This document shows positions 16,283 through 25,888 of a stretch of DNA of 56,139 nt, in pieces. The notes beneath the pieces are model-generated. The model worked only from the letters and a program-made list of their open reading frames with translations. It was not told the DNA's origin and made no database searches. How positions within the stretch are numbered: the stretch's first letter is position 1; the number at the start of each line of letters is the position of its first letter. Origin of the DNA: an uncultured Merdimonas sp. (GTDB taxonomy: Bacteria; Bacillota; Clostridia; Lachnospirales; Lachnospiraceae); assembly GCA_944375885.1 (NCBI GenBank), contig CALWBB010000004.1, positions 1 through 56,139 of the forward strand, given 5' to 3'. The position numbers and the translations under genes are program-made.

Positions 16283-18328
16283 ATGCACACAGTGATCATA
16301 CTGAGCAGGCACGCATCGGAACTGCTGAAGGATTACCGTTTTTTATTCAGACCGTTTATTAAGGATGGCACTGTCAGCCTTTGCGACTGGAACGAGTCAG
16401 GGACAGACGTCACGGCGTCTGTTCCCGACCTGTATAAACTGATAAAAGGGCGGCAGAAATGGCGGGCCGTCATTGTGGATACAGAGCCGGCCTTTGGGAG
16501 AAAGGACGGTCTTGTGCCGGATGCGAAAAATCCTTTTGACTATCCTGGTGAGGCGCAGGATTCCCAAGTGCCGGGGCCAAGCAGGATTCCGCTCGTGCGG
16601 CTGACCCATATGCTCTGTGGTTATCCGGTTTCCTCCGTCCAAAATTTTGAGGACGGATATGAATATACGGATGAAGACACCGGAAAGACCATGCGCGTCC
16701 GTGTTTCAGAGCTGTCGGAAAACGAGTTCTATGAGCTTGCCTCCAAATACAGAGAGCGGCTGAGCCCCATTTTTCTGCCGGAAAAGGTTTCTGAGGATAC
16801 CAGGCGGGCCACGAAGGCTCTGGAGGAAAAGTACAGCTTCCTTGATGTGCGGCCTCAGGAGACATTTCTAGTCTCCACCCGCCGGCATCCGGATGACGAT
16901 GAACAAATCTATGCTTCCTGGAAGGCCCCGTTTGAGATGGAGAGTTCTGATTTCTGCCGGAGAAACCATTACCCGGGAAGCTGCCGGTTTCTGTGCTGTG
17001 AACTTACCAATCCGGAGAACAGCCTTTACATGAAAGAACTCATGAAGTTCTGGCTTTCGGTTCTTACGCTTGCCGTCAATCCGATCCCGGCCAGTTCGCT
17101 CCAGGCTTATAAGCTTTACAGTCTCCGGGTAGAGCTTTCAATGGAAGCGTTGTCGGAGCTCCTCAATGACCACCTGAATAAAATGGAAGCGGCTTATGCC
17201 TTTGTGCAGAAACGGCTGAAAATGAAGCCGGAGCAGTCCTTTGAAGAGAGCGAAAAGGTCGTAAAGCAGCAGCGCGTTCCTGTCATGTTTGAGGAGATAT
17301 CCGGCGCGGATCTGCTGATTGACACAGGCCATGTGGGACTGAGCCGAGGCTGCCCCGGCGACGAGCTGGTCTACTGGAATACGCAGGTGGGAGAAAAGCA
17401 GAAGACTATGGAGATGTTTCTGAAGGCCCCGCGCCGTGCGGTCGATAAGGCGGCTCAGCAGCTGAAAAGCCAGGCAGACAGTTTTTTTGACGACGAATAC
17501 GAGCTGGATCGGTTTCAGCTGGCGGATCTGAAGGAAGAACTGAACATACTGGAGCTTAAGGTTTTTACCAGTGACACGCACAGCGTGATAGACGAACAGC
17601 GGATCCGAAAAGAGCTGGGAAAAGCAGACGTGCAGGTGAAAAAAGCGATTGACGGAAGGATGAGAAAGGGTGTTGCGGTGAGCGCAGGACTTTTATTTCT
17701 CTTGTTCTATTTTATTGGCTACTGTCCCTATCTTTTCCATTCCATGAGACTGGGGAGAAGCGAATTTTTCTCTGCCTTGGGCTTGACGGCAGCAGCCCTC
17801 GTGGCAGCGTCCATCGGCGGCGTGGCCGCGCTTTTCCTAATGAAGCGGCAGCTGGTTCAGATTATGGAAAGGTTTAATGGACTGATGCGCGAGCTTGCCA
17901 GAAACGTGAACGGTTCCGCAAAGAAATTTGAACAGTATTTTTCGACGCTTGCCACTTTTATGAAAGCCCAGTCGATCTATGTGGGGGCGGCAGGCAGGCG
18001 CGGCAGGACAGCCGTGAGGATATCCGGCCTTCGTACGCACAAGCAGGCCCTTGCCCTGTCAATCGAGAGAGATGAGGAGATCGCGGCCGTATTCGGCATA
18101 AAAAGAACGGCGGATTTTGAAAAAAACGTAACCCGCTTTTTTGACGAGGACAGACCTCCTCAGGAGAATCCTCTTTATTATTACGCAGTGGACAGCGACA
18201 AAACGGAGATTCCCCTGAATACAGCCGGAGATCTGATTCAGGCTCCGTACCGGTTTATCGCGGGACTTAAGATAGAACGTCTGGATCTTTATGAAAACAA
18301 GAAGGAGGGGAGCAGATGGCGGAGTTAA
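16283..18328 (+). CDS. unrecognised two-TM protein of the tubulin-like operon
   Basis: About 681 residues. The N-terminus (HTVIILSRHASELLKDYRFL, then AVIVDTEP) looks like an alpha/beta Rossmann-type domain. The middle is long and helical with a Cys-rich patch (RFLCCEL). Two TM helices lie near 463-485 and 495-519, and about 160 residues follow that should face the same side as the N-terminus, presumably the cytoplasm. I cannot assign a family. ATG 16283 has GGCGGTG 6 nt upstream; GTG 16274 is the alternative. Its 3' end overlaps the next gene by 13 nt, so the products are probably made in fixed ratio. Position suggests a membrane anchor or adaptor for the tubulin-like protein. Confidence 0.7.
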   Translation: MHTVIILSRHASELLKDYRFLFRPFIKDGTVSLCDWNESGTDVTASVPDLYKLIKGRQKWRAVIVDTEPAFGRKDGLVPDAKNPFDYPGEAQDSQVPGPSRIPLVRLTHMLCGYPVSSVQNFEDGYEYTDEDTGKTMRVRVSELSENEFYELASKYRERLSPIFLPEKVSEDTRRATKALEEKYSFLDVRPQETFLVSTRRHPDDDEQIYASWKAPFEMESSDFCRRNHYPGSCRFLCCELTNPENSLYMKELMKFWLSVLTLAVNPIPASSLQAYKLYSLRVELSMEALSELLNDHLNKMEAAYAFVQKRLKMKPEQSFEESEKVVKQQRVPVMFEEISGADLLIDTGHVGLSRGCPGDELVYWNTQVGEKQKTMEMFLKAPRRAVDKAAQQLKSQADSFFDDEYELDRFQLADLKEELNILELKVFTSDTHSVIDEQRIRKELGKADVQVKKAIDGRMRKGVAVSAGLLFLLFYFIGYCPYLFHSMRLGRSEFFSALGLTAAALVAASIGGVAALFLMKRQLVQIMERFNGLMRELARNVNGSAKKFEQYFSTLATFMKAQSIYVGAAGRRGRTAVRISGLRTHKQALALSIERDEEIAAVFGIKRTADFEKNVTRFFDEDRPPQENPLYYYAVDSDKTEIPLNTAGDLIQAPYRFIAGLKIERLDLYENKKEGSRWRS

Positions 18329-21300
18329 TATCTGTAATTAAAATTTTGCTCTGTACGGCTTCTTTTGTTCTTTTATGTGTCGCTGCGTCAAAGATGAATC
18401 TGAACCGGGCAGAAAGGGCAAAGCAGGCGGCTGTTTTGCTTATCGCTCTGATTTACGGAATCCTCGTCATGATTTTCCTGAATGATATTTACGTCCTGAT
18501 TACGAGGATGATTGGGCTTTTGGAGGATCGGTTCCCCGTCATTTCAGGTTTGTTTCTGAACCGGTACCTGATTTACATCGTGAACGCGTTCATGGTGCTG
18601 GGTTTTATTTTTGTCAAGGCCATCGCCCTGCCTGTGCTGAAGTATACCTGGGGAAATTCCAGGCAGCTGATGGAGACGGTGTCCGGGCACTTTTATGAAT
18701 ATGACCGGGAGCTGGACAAGTGGTTTGTAAAGCCCCAATACGGCCAGGTCAGATTCTATTATAAGGGGCTTTATATCGCCGCTGTCCTTGTGTCTACGGC
18801 TGTATTTGTGCTTTCTCAGTATTATCCTGAAGCCCCCTTTTTTAAGACCGCCTTTTACCCGGTATTTGGGATCCTCATTACGGGAGAGATCGTCAGCTTT
18901 TTATCGGGACTTACCAGACAGGAATTTGTAGAAGATATCTTAGGAGAGGATGAGGAGTCTTACCGGATGGCCAACTACGGCCTGTTAAGAGATGTGCTAA
19001 GAAGCCTCTTTGGAGATCATGTGCTGTTTGACGCCACCGTTGACAGCGGGCTGGGCGCGCCTGCCGCCTTTGAGACGCTGGAAGAGCTGTGCGGAAGCGA
19101 AATCCCCGCGGTTTCCAATCTGGGGAAGTATTTCCGCGCGATGCGGGAGGGCGGCAAGGAGATCGATCCAAATTACGTGAAAAGCTGTATCCGCCTGGTA
19201 CAGGGGAAAAGCGTGCTGTTCTGCGATCCCTTCTACCGGGATTTGACAGAATATATTCTTGTCCCCATGCTGGGACAGCTGATACGCTGCAGAAAATGCC
19301 TGATTGTCACAGGAAGAGATTCCTCCGCAGAGGATGTAATGGCCTGGATGGAACAGAGCATTTTAGAGAAGCTGAATACCGACAGTCTCTGGAGGACAGA
19401 ATTTCTTGGCGGGGACGCTCCGGATCCGGACATCGGGATTCTGAAGTTCCGCGACCTGTTTGACTTTGAAATTCAGAAAAAGCGGGAGGGCTTTCTGAAA
19501 AAAACAGGCTTTGTCTTTCTTGTGGAGCCTTCCAAGCTGCTTGCCACAGGGCAGATGGGCCTGTCGCTTCTTACCGGCCGCCTCGATGACAGAGAAACGG
19601 TTGTCTTCGCAGCCTGCGACAGAAACTGTGACGGACTGGTGGACGCCCTGTCCCATACGCTGAAAACAACCATCACAGAGGTAGCGGCCACCAGCCAGAG
19701 CGCCGCGATCACCTCCATGATGTGCTGGAACGCGGATGGAGCGTATATGCATCACAGGATTTTCTCCAATATATCCCGGTATCTCGGCATCGGAACGGAG
19801 ATTAACTCTGTGGCCATGAAATATCAGATTTCAAACGCGAAGTGGATCAGCGGGGAGAAATTCCCGGTTGCGGATATCAAGTGGATCGCGGGACAGTATT
19901 ACAGCAAAATCTGCCGGTACGCGAATCTGCCGGCGGGGCAGGAAAGCTTTAGCAAGGCTTTTCAGGTAGATCCCAATCTTTGGTCTCTTGGCGTGTCAGA
20001 AAATGCCTTTCTTGTGGTGGAAGATGAGTTCCAGAATCTCTTTGAGATGATCCGCCTCTTTTCCACAAGGGCGAAGCAGCAGGGCTTTGTCAATATCATC
20101 AGCGGAAATTACCTGCTTCGCGATTATATGCTGGGAAATCCCAATACCTTTCTCTCCGATCCGAAGGCGATACCGACGGTCGTAGCGGATTACGCAAAGA
20201 CGGAGCGAAATACGGTGCTGAAGCTGCTGATGCGGATGACCGCAGAGCAGGTTCCGGAAGAAGATATCGCAAAAGAGCTGACGCTTTGCGGAATCCGGTT
20301 TACCTCTCCCGGCGATACGTTTAAGGAGCTGATTCAAAAGCACTGCAGCATCGACGAAATTAATTTCCGCGTGCATTTTAAAGAAGCTCTGCTGGATGAC
20401 GGGTTCCGGACCAGGAGCAGGAAATATTACGCGATTGAAGAGGAGACGGAGATCGCGGAGTTTGTGCGCGGCCTGAAAAATGCCTATTACATCGCGGAGG
20501 ACGAGGTCGGGGAGAAATACTATATTGGTTCCAAGCTGTATGGCCATGTATTCCAGGCATTGATCCCAGGGCAGTTCCTTGTCTACGCAGGCAGGTATTA
20601 TGAAGTGGAATCGATTACGCCCCACAACGGCGTCATAGTCCGAAGGGCAGCCGATCATATTACAGGACGAAAGTATTACCGGCAGCTCCGTCATATTAAG
20701 CTGAGCGGCTGGACAGATGATACCACGGTGGGAAGCCAGCGAATCCTGGGCGATATCGAGCTGCGTAAGGGCTGCTGCCAGGTGGCTGTGCGGACGGACG
20801 GATATCTGGAAATGAACGATTACCATGATCTGAACACTGCCAGGGCGGTGTATGTAAATGGAATCCCGGACCGCGCCTACCGCAATAAGCAGATCCTGAA
20901 AATTGTCTTTCCGGACGCGCCGGATCGGGTAAGGTATACACTCTGCCTTCTCATGAATGAGATCTTTTGCACCCTGTATCCGGATGCCTATCCCTATATC
21001 TGCGCTGTCACCGCGCTGGAAGAAGGGACGCAGCTTCCGGAGCAGCTGAAATATGCCATGTATACCCTGGACTGCGGCAAAGCCGACGGCGCGGTCTACA
21101 TTGTGGAGGACAGTGAAATCGATCTGGGGCTGACGGCTTCTGTGGAGCGCAATCTGGAGCGGTATCTCCAGATTATCGCGGAGGTGCTTACCTGGCATGA
21201 TTCCAAGATGAAGGAAAAGCCTGAAAAAGAAGAGCCTGAAGAGGAATTCAGGCCAGAATTTCCGCCTGAGCCGGAACAGGCCGCAGGCAAAAAGAAAAAG

Positions 21301-22380
21301 GGCTTCCTGGGGGGAATTATGGAAACCATACGTTCTCTTTTTAGAGGGAAGAAAAAGAAGGAAGAGGCTGAGGCACAGGACGAAGAGCCTGTCAGCGCTT
21401 TCGAGCCGGAAGCCGGCGAAAAAACCGAGACAGTGTCAGAGGCCGAAGAAAAAACCGAGACAGTGTCAGAGACCGAAGAAAAAACGGGAGCTGAGCCGGA
21501 TATCGATGGCGTGGACGAGGATCTGGAAGCCCCAGGGGAGGAACAGACGGATTACCAGAAATGCTGTTTCCTCAAATATGGCTATGAAGAGATTCCAGGA
21601 TTCCTGGATCTTATGGGAACCGTATCTTATCTGGCCCGCTACGACTACGGACACAATCCTCTCCAGCAGGTCCGTGACAATGAGAAGACGGCGGAAGAAT
21701 ATGCGAAGACATACGATCCTGGAAAGGCCGGGGCGCATTTCTGCGATTTCTGCGGTGTAGAACTGGCGGGAGGAGAATATGATGTCCTAAAAGATGGGCG
21801 GGAACGCTGCAGCTTCTGCTCCTCCACGGCGCTGAAGACAGGAGAGCAGTTTAAGGAAGTCTTCAAGGTTGTGTTGAGAAACATGGAAATTTTCTACGGG
21901 ATCAAAATCAACGCGGCCATTAAGATCCGGATGACGGATGCGAATACCATCGCGAGGCACTGCGGGGAAGAATTTGTGCCGTCGCCCGGCCCGGATGGAA
22001 GAACCCTCGGGTTTGCCCAGAAGGACGCTTCCGGATACAGCCTGTATATAGAAAATGGTTCACCGAAGCTTTCCGCCATGGCGACCATAGCCCATGAGCT
22101 GACACATATCTGGCAGTACCAGAACTGGGATGATAAGGCTATTATCCAGACATACGGGGCGCACAACAGGCTGGAGGTCTATGAAGGGATGGCGAAGTGG
22201 GCGGAGATTCAGTACCTGCTTTACCTAAATGAAGTTGAATACGGAAAGCGTGTGCAGATACGCACGATGCTAAGAGAGGATGAGTATGGGAGGGGCTTTA
22301 TCCAGTATCTGAAAAAGTATTCCCTGTCTTATCATCAGGAAAAGAAGCGGACGCCTTTCCAGGAGTTTCCTCCGCTGTAA
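18316..22380 (+). CDS. polytopic protein with Cys4 zinc finger and HExxH peptidase domain
   Basis: 1354 residues. Five TM helices lie near 7-25, 38-57, 84-108, 151-169 and 179-198. A large cytoplasmic region of unknown fold follows; segments such as CLIVTGRDSSAED and FVFLVEPSKLL could be a decayed P-loop NTPase, but no intact Walker A is present. A Lys/Glu-rich linker (about 970-1070) contains a 30-bp tandem repeat. The C-terminus has a CxxC-x18-CxxC finger (C1143, C1146, C1165, C1168) and AHELTH (HELTH 1260-1264) with E1290 in YEGMAKW as likely third zinc ligand. A LIM-like finger before HExxH and EG resembles the DA1 peptidase layout. ATG 18316 follows AAGGAGGGG. Confidence 0.78.
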   Translation: MAELISVIKILLCTASFVLLCVAASKMNLNRAERAKQAAVLLIALIYGILVMIFLNDIYVLITRMIGLLEDRFPVISGLFLNRYLIYIVNAFMVLGFIFVKAIALPVLKYTWGNSRQLMETVSGHFYEYDRELDKWFVKPQYGQVRFYYKGLYIAAVLVSTAVFVLSQYYPEAPFFKTAFYPVFGILITGEIVSFLSGLTRQEFVEDILGEDEESYRMANYGLLRDVLRSLFGDHVLFDATVDSGLGAPAAFETLEELCGSEIPAVSNLGKYFRAMREGGKEIDPNYVKSCIRLVQGKSVLFCDPFYRDLTEYILVPMLGQLIRCRKCLIVTGRDSSAEDVMAWMEQSILEKLNTDSLWRTEFLGGDAPDPDIGILKFRDLFDFEIQKKREGFLKKTGFVFLVEPSKLLATGQMGLSLLTGRLDDRETVVFAACDRNCDGLVDALSHTLKTTITEVAATSQSAAITSMMCWNADGAYMHHRIFSNISRYLGIGTEINSVAMKYQISNAKWISGEKFPVADIKWIAGQYYSKICRYANLPAGQESFSKAFQVDPNLWSLGVSENAFLVVEDEFQNLFEMIRLFSTRAKQQGFVNIISGNYLLRDYMLGNPNTFLSDPKAIPTVVADYAKTERNTVLKLLMRMTAEQVPEEDIAKELTLCGIRFTSPGDTFKELIQKHCSIDEINFRVHFKEALLDDGFRTRSRKYYAIEEETEIAEFVRGLKNAYYIAEDEVGEKYYIGSKLYGHVFQALIPGQFLVYAGRYYEVESITPHNGVIVRRAADHITGRKYYRQLRHIKLSGWTDDTTVGSQRILGDIELRKGCCQVAVRTDGYLEMNDYHDLNTARAVYVNGIPDRAYRNKQILKIVFPDAPDRVRYTLCLLMNEIFCTLYPDAYPYICAVTALEEGTQLPEQLKYAMYTLDCGKADGAVYIVEDSEIDLGLTASVERNLERYLQIIAEVLTWHDSKMKEKPEKEEPEEEFRPEFPPEPEQAAGKKKKGFLGGIMETIRSLFRGKKKKEEAEAQDEEPVSAFEPEAGEKTETVSEAEEKTETVSETEEKTGAEPDIDGVDEDLEAPGEEQTDYQKCCFLKYGYEEIPGFLDLMGTVSYLARYDYGHNPLQQVRDNEKTAEEYAKTYDPGKAGAHFCDFCGVELAGGEYDVLKDGRERCSFCSSTALKTGEQFKEVFKVVLRNMEIFYGIKINAAIKIRMTDANTIARHCGEEFVPSPGPDGRTLGFAQKDASGYSLYIENGSPKLSAMATIAHELTHIWQYQNWDDKAIIQTYGAHNRLEVYEGMAKWAEIQYLLYLNEVEYGKRVQIRTMLREDEYGRGFIQYLKKYSLSYHQEKKRTPFQEFPPL
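21418..21486 (+). repeat. 30-bp tandem repeat in the linker of the HExxH protein
   Basis: Two copies of a 30-bp unit beginning GAAAAAACCGAGACAGTGTC (21418-21447 and 21448-21477) differ at one base, and a partial third copy follows. They encode EKTETVSEAE repeats in an acidic linker. Near-identity suggests recent duplication and possible length variation between strains. Confidence 0.85.
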
Positions 22381-22392
22381 GGGAGTGTGGAA

Positions 22393-23763
22393 ATGAAAAA
22401 GTTTCTGTCTGCAATCGGCTATTTTATGGCGTCTGCCGTCCTGTTTCTGGGCGGGGTCACCTTGGAGGTGATTCCGTCTGGCGGCAGTGCCTTTGAGATG
22501 CCGGGACAGTATGAAGACTGGGAGTTTCCGGATCCGGATATCCGCGATACAGGAACCTTGACTCAGGACGATACGGAAACGCCAAAAGATTCCGTGCCGG
22601 AAGACGACCCCGCCCCGGGGGACGCTCCGGCAGGAGAGGAACCGCAGGAAAAACCGCAAGAGGATCTGGAAGAGGAACTGCAGGAAGAACCGCAGGAAGA
22701 GGAGCCGAAAGAAGAACTGGCAGAAGAAGGCGCGGAGGAAGCGGAGGAAAACACGAAAAATCCAGACGCCTTATATTACTACTCCCTTTTGAATTATGAG
22801 CAGAAGGAATATTACGAGCAGATCCGGGGAGCCGCCGCTTCCGGGGAACGTTCGGTGACGCTCTTTGGAATCACCTACGAGGAAGCGGAGCCTATTGTTG
22901 CCAGCGTACAGTATGATTATCCAGAATATTTCTGGATTGAGAATTCCTATTCCTACCTGGACAGCGGCAATTCTGTAGAAATTATTTTTAATTATAATTG
23001 TGAAGGAAATGAATTAGCCCAGAGGCAGCGTATCATCGAGGCAGCCGCTTCAGAAATTCTTTCAGCCGCCCCTGCCTATGGGAGTGACTATGACAAAGTG
23101 GAATATGTGTTTGAAACGCTGATTGATCGGACGCAGTACGATCTGACGGCTCCGGATAATCAGAATATCTATAGTGTGTTTGGAAACTGGACAACCGTCT
23201 GCGCAGGCTACGCAAAGGCAACCAAGTATCTTCTCGACCAGCTGGGCGTAGAATGTATCTATCTGACTGGCATGGGCGGCGATGAGCTGCATGCCTGGAA
23301 TATTGTCAACTGTGATGGCAGCTATTACTATGTGGACACTACCTGGGGGGATCCCACTTACCAGGGAGAAATCGGCGAAAATATTGATACGACGTCGTAC
23401 GAATACCTCTGCTGTCCGCAGGAGATGCTGTTCCGGACGCATACGCCTGATGCTGCTTTCCCGCTTCCGGAATGCACAGACACATCATTAGAATACTACC
23501 GGATGCAGGGCAGGTATCTGGAGACGGCAGAACAGGAAGCGATTTTGGAGATCATGCGGTCTGATATAGACAAGGACAGGGCCAGGACGGAGATCCAGTT
23601 TTCGACCCCGGAGATTTTCAGCCAGGTGATAGGAGGGCTGGAGCCCCTTCTCCAGACGGCGATGGACTATGAGATGGCGGCGAAGAATTTAAGCTCCAGC
23701 AATATCAGCTATCAATACCGGGAACCGGGCTGTGTGCTGATCGTATACTGGAGCAGGCACTGA
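22393..23763 (+). CDS. exported transglutaminase-like protein
   Basis: 456 residues. An N-terminal hydrophobic segment (FMASAVLFLGGVTL) acts as signal peptide or anchor. A Glu/Pro-rich linker (about 50-120) leads to a transglutaminase-core domain with the full Cys-His-Asp triad: C270 in TVCAGYA, H300 in HAWN and D315 in YYVDTTWGD. Bacterial members act as proteases or as crosslinking or amide-hydrolysing enzymes on proteins or cell wall. Export places it with the vWA domain outside the membrane. ATG 22393 has GGGAG 7 nt upstream; GTG 22387 is too close to that site. It lies 12 bp after the HExxH gene and 65 bp before the RyR gene. Confidence 0.83.
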   Translation: MKKFLSAIGYFMASAVLFLGGVTLEVIPSGGSAFEMPGQYEDWEFPDPDIRDTGTLTQDDTETPKDSVPEDDPAPGDAPAGEEPQEKPQEDLEEELQEEPQEEEPKEELAEEGAEEAEENTKNPDALYYYSLLNYEQKEYYEQIRGAAASGERSVTLFGITYEEAEPIVASVQYDYPEYFWIENSYSYLDSGNSVEIIFNYNCEGNELAQRQRIIEAAASEILSAAPAYGSDYDKVEYVFETLIDRTQYDLTAPDNQNIYSVFGNWTTVCAGYAKATKYLLDQLGVECIYLTGMGGDELHAWNIVNCDGSYYYVDTTWGDPTYQGEIGENIDTTSYEYLCCPQEMLFRTHTPDAAFPLPECTDTSLEYYRMQGRYLETAEQEAILEIMRSDIDKDRARTEIQFSTPEIFSQVIGGLEPLLQTAMDYEMAAKNLSSSNISYQYREPGCVLIVYWSRH

Positions 23764-23828
23764 GAAAATCCGGGCTGTGCAGGCCTGCTGGCCGTCTCCT
23801 GGGATAAAAGATAACGGAGGGCATAAAA

Positions 23829-25862
23829 ATGCTGTGGTTTGTTTCGTTTTTTACCGCTTTGGCACTGGCTGGCTTCGGCGCCGTCTTTGCCCTATTTAAA
23901 AAGCATTTACCTTTTGGAAAATCATGGAATACCACGTTTATCTTAGGATCCGCAGTGTTTTTAGCCTGCGTTTCCCTGACCTTTCCGGTGTTCCTTCAGA
24001 CGGATGCTCCCGGGTATGCTGTCTTAAAAGCGGCTTCCCACAGCATCCGCATGTTTGTGGTGGATACAGCGGTAAGCGACATTACTGACGAGCTTTGTGC
24101 CATAAGCTCTCCCATACTGTATACATGCTATAAAATTTTTGTCTGCGTGATGTATCTGGCGGGCCCGGTATTCACCTTAGGCGTAGTGGCCGAGTATTTT
24201 GGAGAGATCCGTGAGATCTTATATATCCGCTTTTTCCAGGGAAGGAAAAAATACGTCTTTTCCCAGTTAAACGAGCGTTCCTGCATCCTGGCGGAAAGCA
24301 TCGCCGCCAGCAATCGGAAAGAGAGAGTCCGCGCGCTTTACATTTTCTGCAATGTGGACGAGGAAAAGGCGGACGATTTCGATACCCTGAAAAGACGCGC
24401 CTGCGCCCTGGGCGCAGTTCTTCTGGCGCGCAATGAAATGGAACTGCCCTTCTGGAAGAACGGGAAGGCCGGCAGGGAGGATCTGTATTTTGAGATCGGG
24501 ATGGACGAAGACCGGAATCTCCAGAATGCCATACACCTGATCGAGAAGGCAGAAAAGAAGCTGGCTGTTTCTGAACAGGCAAGGGTAGGCATCTATGTGT
24601 TTTCCAATAAGAAGGAGGCGGAAATCGTCCTGGATACAGTAGAGAAGGGCGAGATGAGAGTGCGCCTGATGGATCCGGAGGAATCCGCCATCTATCAGCT
24701 CTTATTCCGTTATCCGCTTTACCGGAACCTTCCGGAGGGAGCAAAGGCAGTAAAAGTATTGATCGCAGGCTGCGGGCGGACAGGGACGGAGGCCTTAAAA
24801 GCTGTCTTGTGGTGCGGGCAGCTGCACAGTCTGGGCCTGGAGGTCTATGTGGCAGACAGCAGGGCAGGGCAGGTTGAAAAAAGAATACGGCATGACTGTC
24901 CGGAACTTCTGGACAGCGGCTGCCAGATTGAATTTATCAGCTGCGATGTCTTCGGAAGCGCCTTCGACGAACTTTTGCAGGGCAGGCTGTCGGATGTGAC
25001 TTACTGCATCCTTTCTCTGGGAGGAGACGAGGAAAATATCTGCACCGCCATAGATCTGTGGAGGACCTGCCGCTATCTGCACATGGATTATGTGCCGACG
25101 ATCGCAGTGCATGTCAGGGGAAAAAAGACGCCCCATGCGGTCCGCACGCTCAGCGAAAAGTCAAATGTCCAGGAAAATACCTATCTTGGCTATGGGCTGA
25201 TTCCCTTTGGCTGCGAGGCGGAATTTTACAATTCCGATCTGCTGGGCACGACGGGCTATGAGGCTCTCGCCCTCAATATCCATCTCCAGTACAGTTCAGA
25301 TAAAAACGGGGTTTTGTATGGAGAGGATCCGGAAAAGGCAAAGAAAGACGCCATCCATGCCTATTACAGCCGGCAGAGCAATATCCGTTCCAGCCGGGCA
25401 AATGCCCTGCATATCCGCTACAAACTCTGGGAACTTGGCTATGAACTCACGGAGGAAAAGCCGGAAGGGACAAAGGGCGAGGAAGCCTTCCAGGATTTCC
25501 AGGAGCTTGCAGGGCAGGAAGAGACGATGGAATGGCTGGCGGATACGGAGCACAGGCGCTGGGCCGTCTTCTATTATACGGAGGGCTGGCGCCGTTCCAG
25601 CCTTGAACAGTACCGGAAATACTGCGGCTGCTTTAAGGGCTATGACCCGCTGTCCAGAAGCCATCCCTGCCTTGTGCCCACAGAGGAACTTGATCAGCTG
25701 GGAGAGGATATTTCCAGGATTTTCGGGGAAGAGACAGGAAAGACATACCATCCGGATTATGTAGAAAGCGACAAGAAACTGATCCGCTTTATTCCCAGGA
25801 TTCTCCAGGATTACTGGCAGGTAACGGGGCAGAAATACTGGATCGTGAAGCGCCAAAGCTGA
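23829..25862 (+). CDS. three-TM protein with Rossmann (TrkA-N-like) and RyR-like domains
   Basis: 677 residues. TM helices near 3-23, 35-57 and 97-123. Two alpha/beta regions follow; the second has a dinucleotide-binding loop, VLIAGCGRTG (GxGxxG 314-319), and VYVADS with the acidic end of the second strand, as in TrkA-N/RCK domains. Near 569-625, EWLADTEHRRW and YYTEGWRRS match the RyR-repeat pattern, known in bacteria next to TrkA-N and conflict-system proteins. It resembles a ligand-gated channel or membrane sensor, but no selectivity filter is visible. ATG 23829 follows GGAGGG. It is in the same operon, 26 bp before the TIR-NTPase gene. Confidence 0.75.
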   Translation: MLWFVSFFTALALAGFGAVFALFKKHLPFGKSWNTTFILGSAVFLACVSLTFPVFLQTDAPGYAVLKAASHSIRMFVVDTAVSDITDELCAISSPILYTCYKIFVCVMYLAGPVFTLGVVAEYFGEIREILYIRFFQGRKKYVFSQLNERSCILAESIAASNRKERVRALYIFCNVDEEKADDFDTLKRRACALGAVLLARNEMELPFWKNGKAGREDLYFEIGMDEDRNLQNAIHLIEKAEKKLAVSEQARVGIYVFSNKKEAEIVLDTVEKGEMRVRLMDPEESAIYQLLFRYPLYRNLPEGAKAVKVLIAGCGRTGTEALKAVLWCGQLHSLGLEVYVADSRAGQVEKRIRHDCPELLDSGCQIEFISCDVFGSAFDELLQGRLSDVTYCILSLGGDEENICTAIDLWRTCRYLHMDYVPTIAVHVRGKKTPHAVRTLSEKSNVQENTYLGYGLIPFGCEAEFYNSDLLGTTGYEALALNIHLQYSSDKNGVLYGEDPEKAKKDAIHAYYSRQSNIRSSRANALHIRYKLWELGYELTEEKPEGTKGEEAFQDFQELAGQEETMEWLADTEHRRWAVFYYTEGWRRSSLEQYRKYCGCFKGYDPLSRSHPCLVPTEELDQLGEDISRIFGEETGKTYHPDYVESDKKLIRFIPRILQDYWQVTGQKYWIVKRQS

Positions 25863-25888
25863 CAGGCGTGAAAGTCGGCGGATCCGCT

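Noticed and set aside
19996-21198. 400-codon minus-strand frame
   Set aside because: It is opposite the HExxH membrane protein, with no domain and no start signal.
18316-22380. FtsK/HerA-type DNA-pumping ATPase
   Set aside because: The membrane N-terminus and overall layout suggested it, but no intact Walker A or B motif could be found.
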